DNA from: Corynebacterium matruchotii
GTDB taxonomy: Bacteria > Actinomycetota > Actinomycetes > Mycobacteriales > Mycobacteriaceae
Assembly: GCF_011612265.2 (NCBI RefSeq)
Contig: NZ_CP050134.2
Location: 2,728,001 to 2,792,000, forward strand
Reading direction: 5' to 3'
DNA: 64,000 nt
Numbering within the stretch: the stretch's first letter is position 1; every line of letters begins with the position of its first letter. The position numbers were made by a program, and so were the translations under genes. Positions 63,633-64,000 of the stretch are shown in pieces. Below the pieces are notes generated by a model. That model worked only from the letters and a program-made list of their open reading frames with translations, made no database searches and was not told the origin of the DNA.

Positions 63633-63709
63633 GCGGAAATATTTAAAAAGAATATTAAATCAGGATATTATTTGTTTGAATAATCTGTTATCATCCAAGC
63701 GGGGTTCAC

Positions 63710-64000
63710 ATGGTATTCCAATTATTTACATCTATTCTCGCCTCGATCGTGGCGTTTTTCGGCGCGATCGTGCCGCTTAATGATGACGTAAAACACTGGT
63801 TTGCCGATATTACCGTCGGCAAAACACTCGACACCGTGTTGCCTGCCGACGCCCATCCGGTGTCGGCAGCCGAGTTGAAAGACGTGCGTTCCGGTAACTG
63901 GATGTCTGTAGTTCGCCCCCAAACCACCACAATGTTTTTCGGGGATTATTACCGCGACGCACCCAAAAAACTACCGAATATTGGGGAAGAATTCGGTGGC
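63710..64000 (+). CDS. exported protein (3' end outside window)
   Basis: 97 codons are open from ATG 63710 to the end of the window. MVFQLFTSILASIVAFFGAIVPL is a signal peptide or anchor; the following part (VKHWFADITVGKTLDTVLPADAHPVSA, then RSGNWMSVVRPQTTTMFFGDYYRDAP) is not recognised. GCGGGG stands about 6 bases before ATG, a weak ribosome binding site. It may be an envelope protein; more sequence is needed to name it. Confidence 0.6.
   Translation, partial: MVFQLFTSILASIVAFFGAIVPLNDDVKHWFADITVGKTLDTVLPADAHPVSAAELKDVRSGNWMSVVRPQTTTMFFGDYYRDAPKKLPNIGEEFGG

Overview
The window looks like a chromosomal segment of a Corynebacterium-type actinobacterium. The evidence is a set of genes whose order is conserved in Corynebacteriales: leuS, a MarR regulator of MalR type, a DUF5318 zinc-ribbon protein, a class A penicillin-binding protein, a GT87-type membrane mannosyltransferase, then rpsF-ssb-rplI and dnaB (compare leuS, Rv0049, ponA1, Rv0051, rpsF, ssb, rplI and dnaB of Mycobacterium tuberculosis). 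rpsR is absent between ssb and rplI. Many genes have a TAnnnT hexamer 6-8 bases before the start codon and no ribosome binding site, the leaderless style common in this group. I saw no rRNA, tRNA, CRISPR array or insertion sequence.

Layout. 1-8 kb: the 3' part of a DUF1846 gene, an ECF vitamin-type transporter operon (S, T and fused double ATPase), secreted proteins and a cupin. 8-15.8 kb: leuS, a GH1 6-phospho-beta-glucosidase with a PRD-only regulator, membrane proteins, DUF1697. 15.8-19.5 kb: an AT-rich island of five co-oriented genes encoding a V8-like serine protease, two paralogous small membrane proteins, another small membrane protein and a secreted four-cysteine protein that resembles a bacteriocin precursor. 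19.5-27.5 kb: VanZ, an Abi/HEPN protein, an AbrB-type permease, Fic, NAD(P)HX repair, a phage-type replication protein facing two paralogous XRE regulators, and a Nei-type glycosylase. 27.6-28.8 kb: hairpin array A. 29.3-35.7 kb: a Pel-like exopolysaccharide locus (PelG-like exporter, PelF-like glycosyltransferase with a very long disordered N-terminus, GHL15-like hydrolase). 35.8-45.5 kb: trhO, mutarotase, dehydrogenases, malR, DUF5318, PBP1, GT87. 45.5-58.0 kb: an accessory block between GT87 and rpsF with two XRE regulators, two LuxR-type response regulators, three paralogous sensor kinases of odd architecture, a membrane-anchored duplicated-domain protein, and hairpin array B. 58.2-64 kb: rpsF-ssb-rplI, a dense DnaA-box cluster, a GH15 glucosidase, dnaB and the start of a secreted protein.

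Main points of interest. (1) Two arrays of the same three alternating long hairpins, about 1.1 kb each, lie in inverted orientation and bracket 28 kb; some stems carry G-U and compensatory changes. (2) The three-kinase/two-regulator module: kinases of the form membrane block - HATPase - membrane block - conserved tail, one of them lacking the phospho-acceptor histidine, encoded around a putative exported ligand or accessory protein. (3) A cluster of eight DnaA-box-like 9-mers in 205 bp beside dnaB with no dnaA in sight. (4) A candidate bacteriocin/protease island. (5) A PelF-like enzyme carrying short-linear-motif repeats and a broken EX7E motif.
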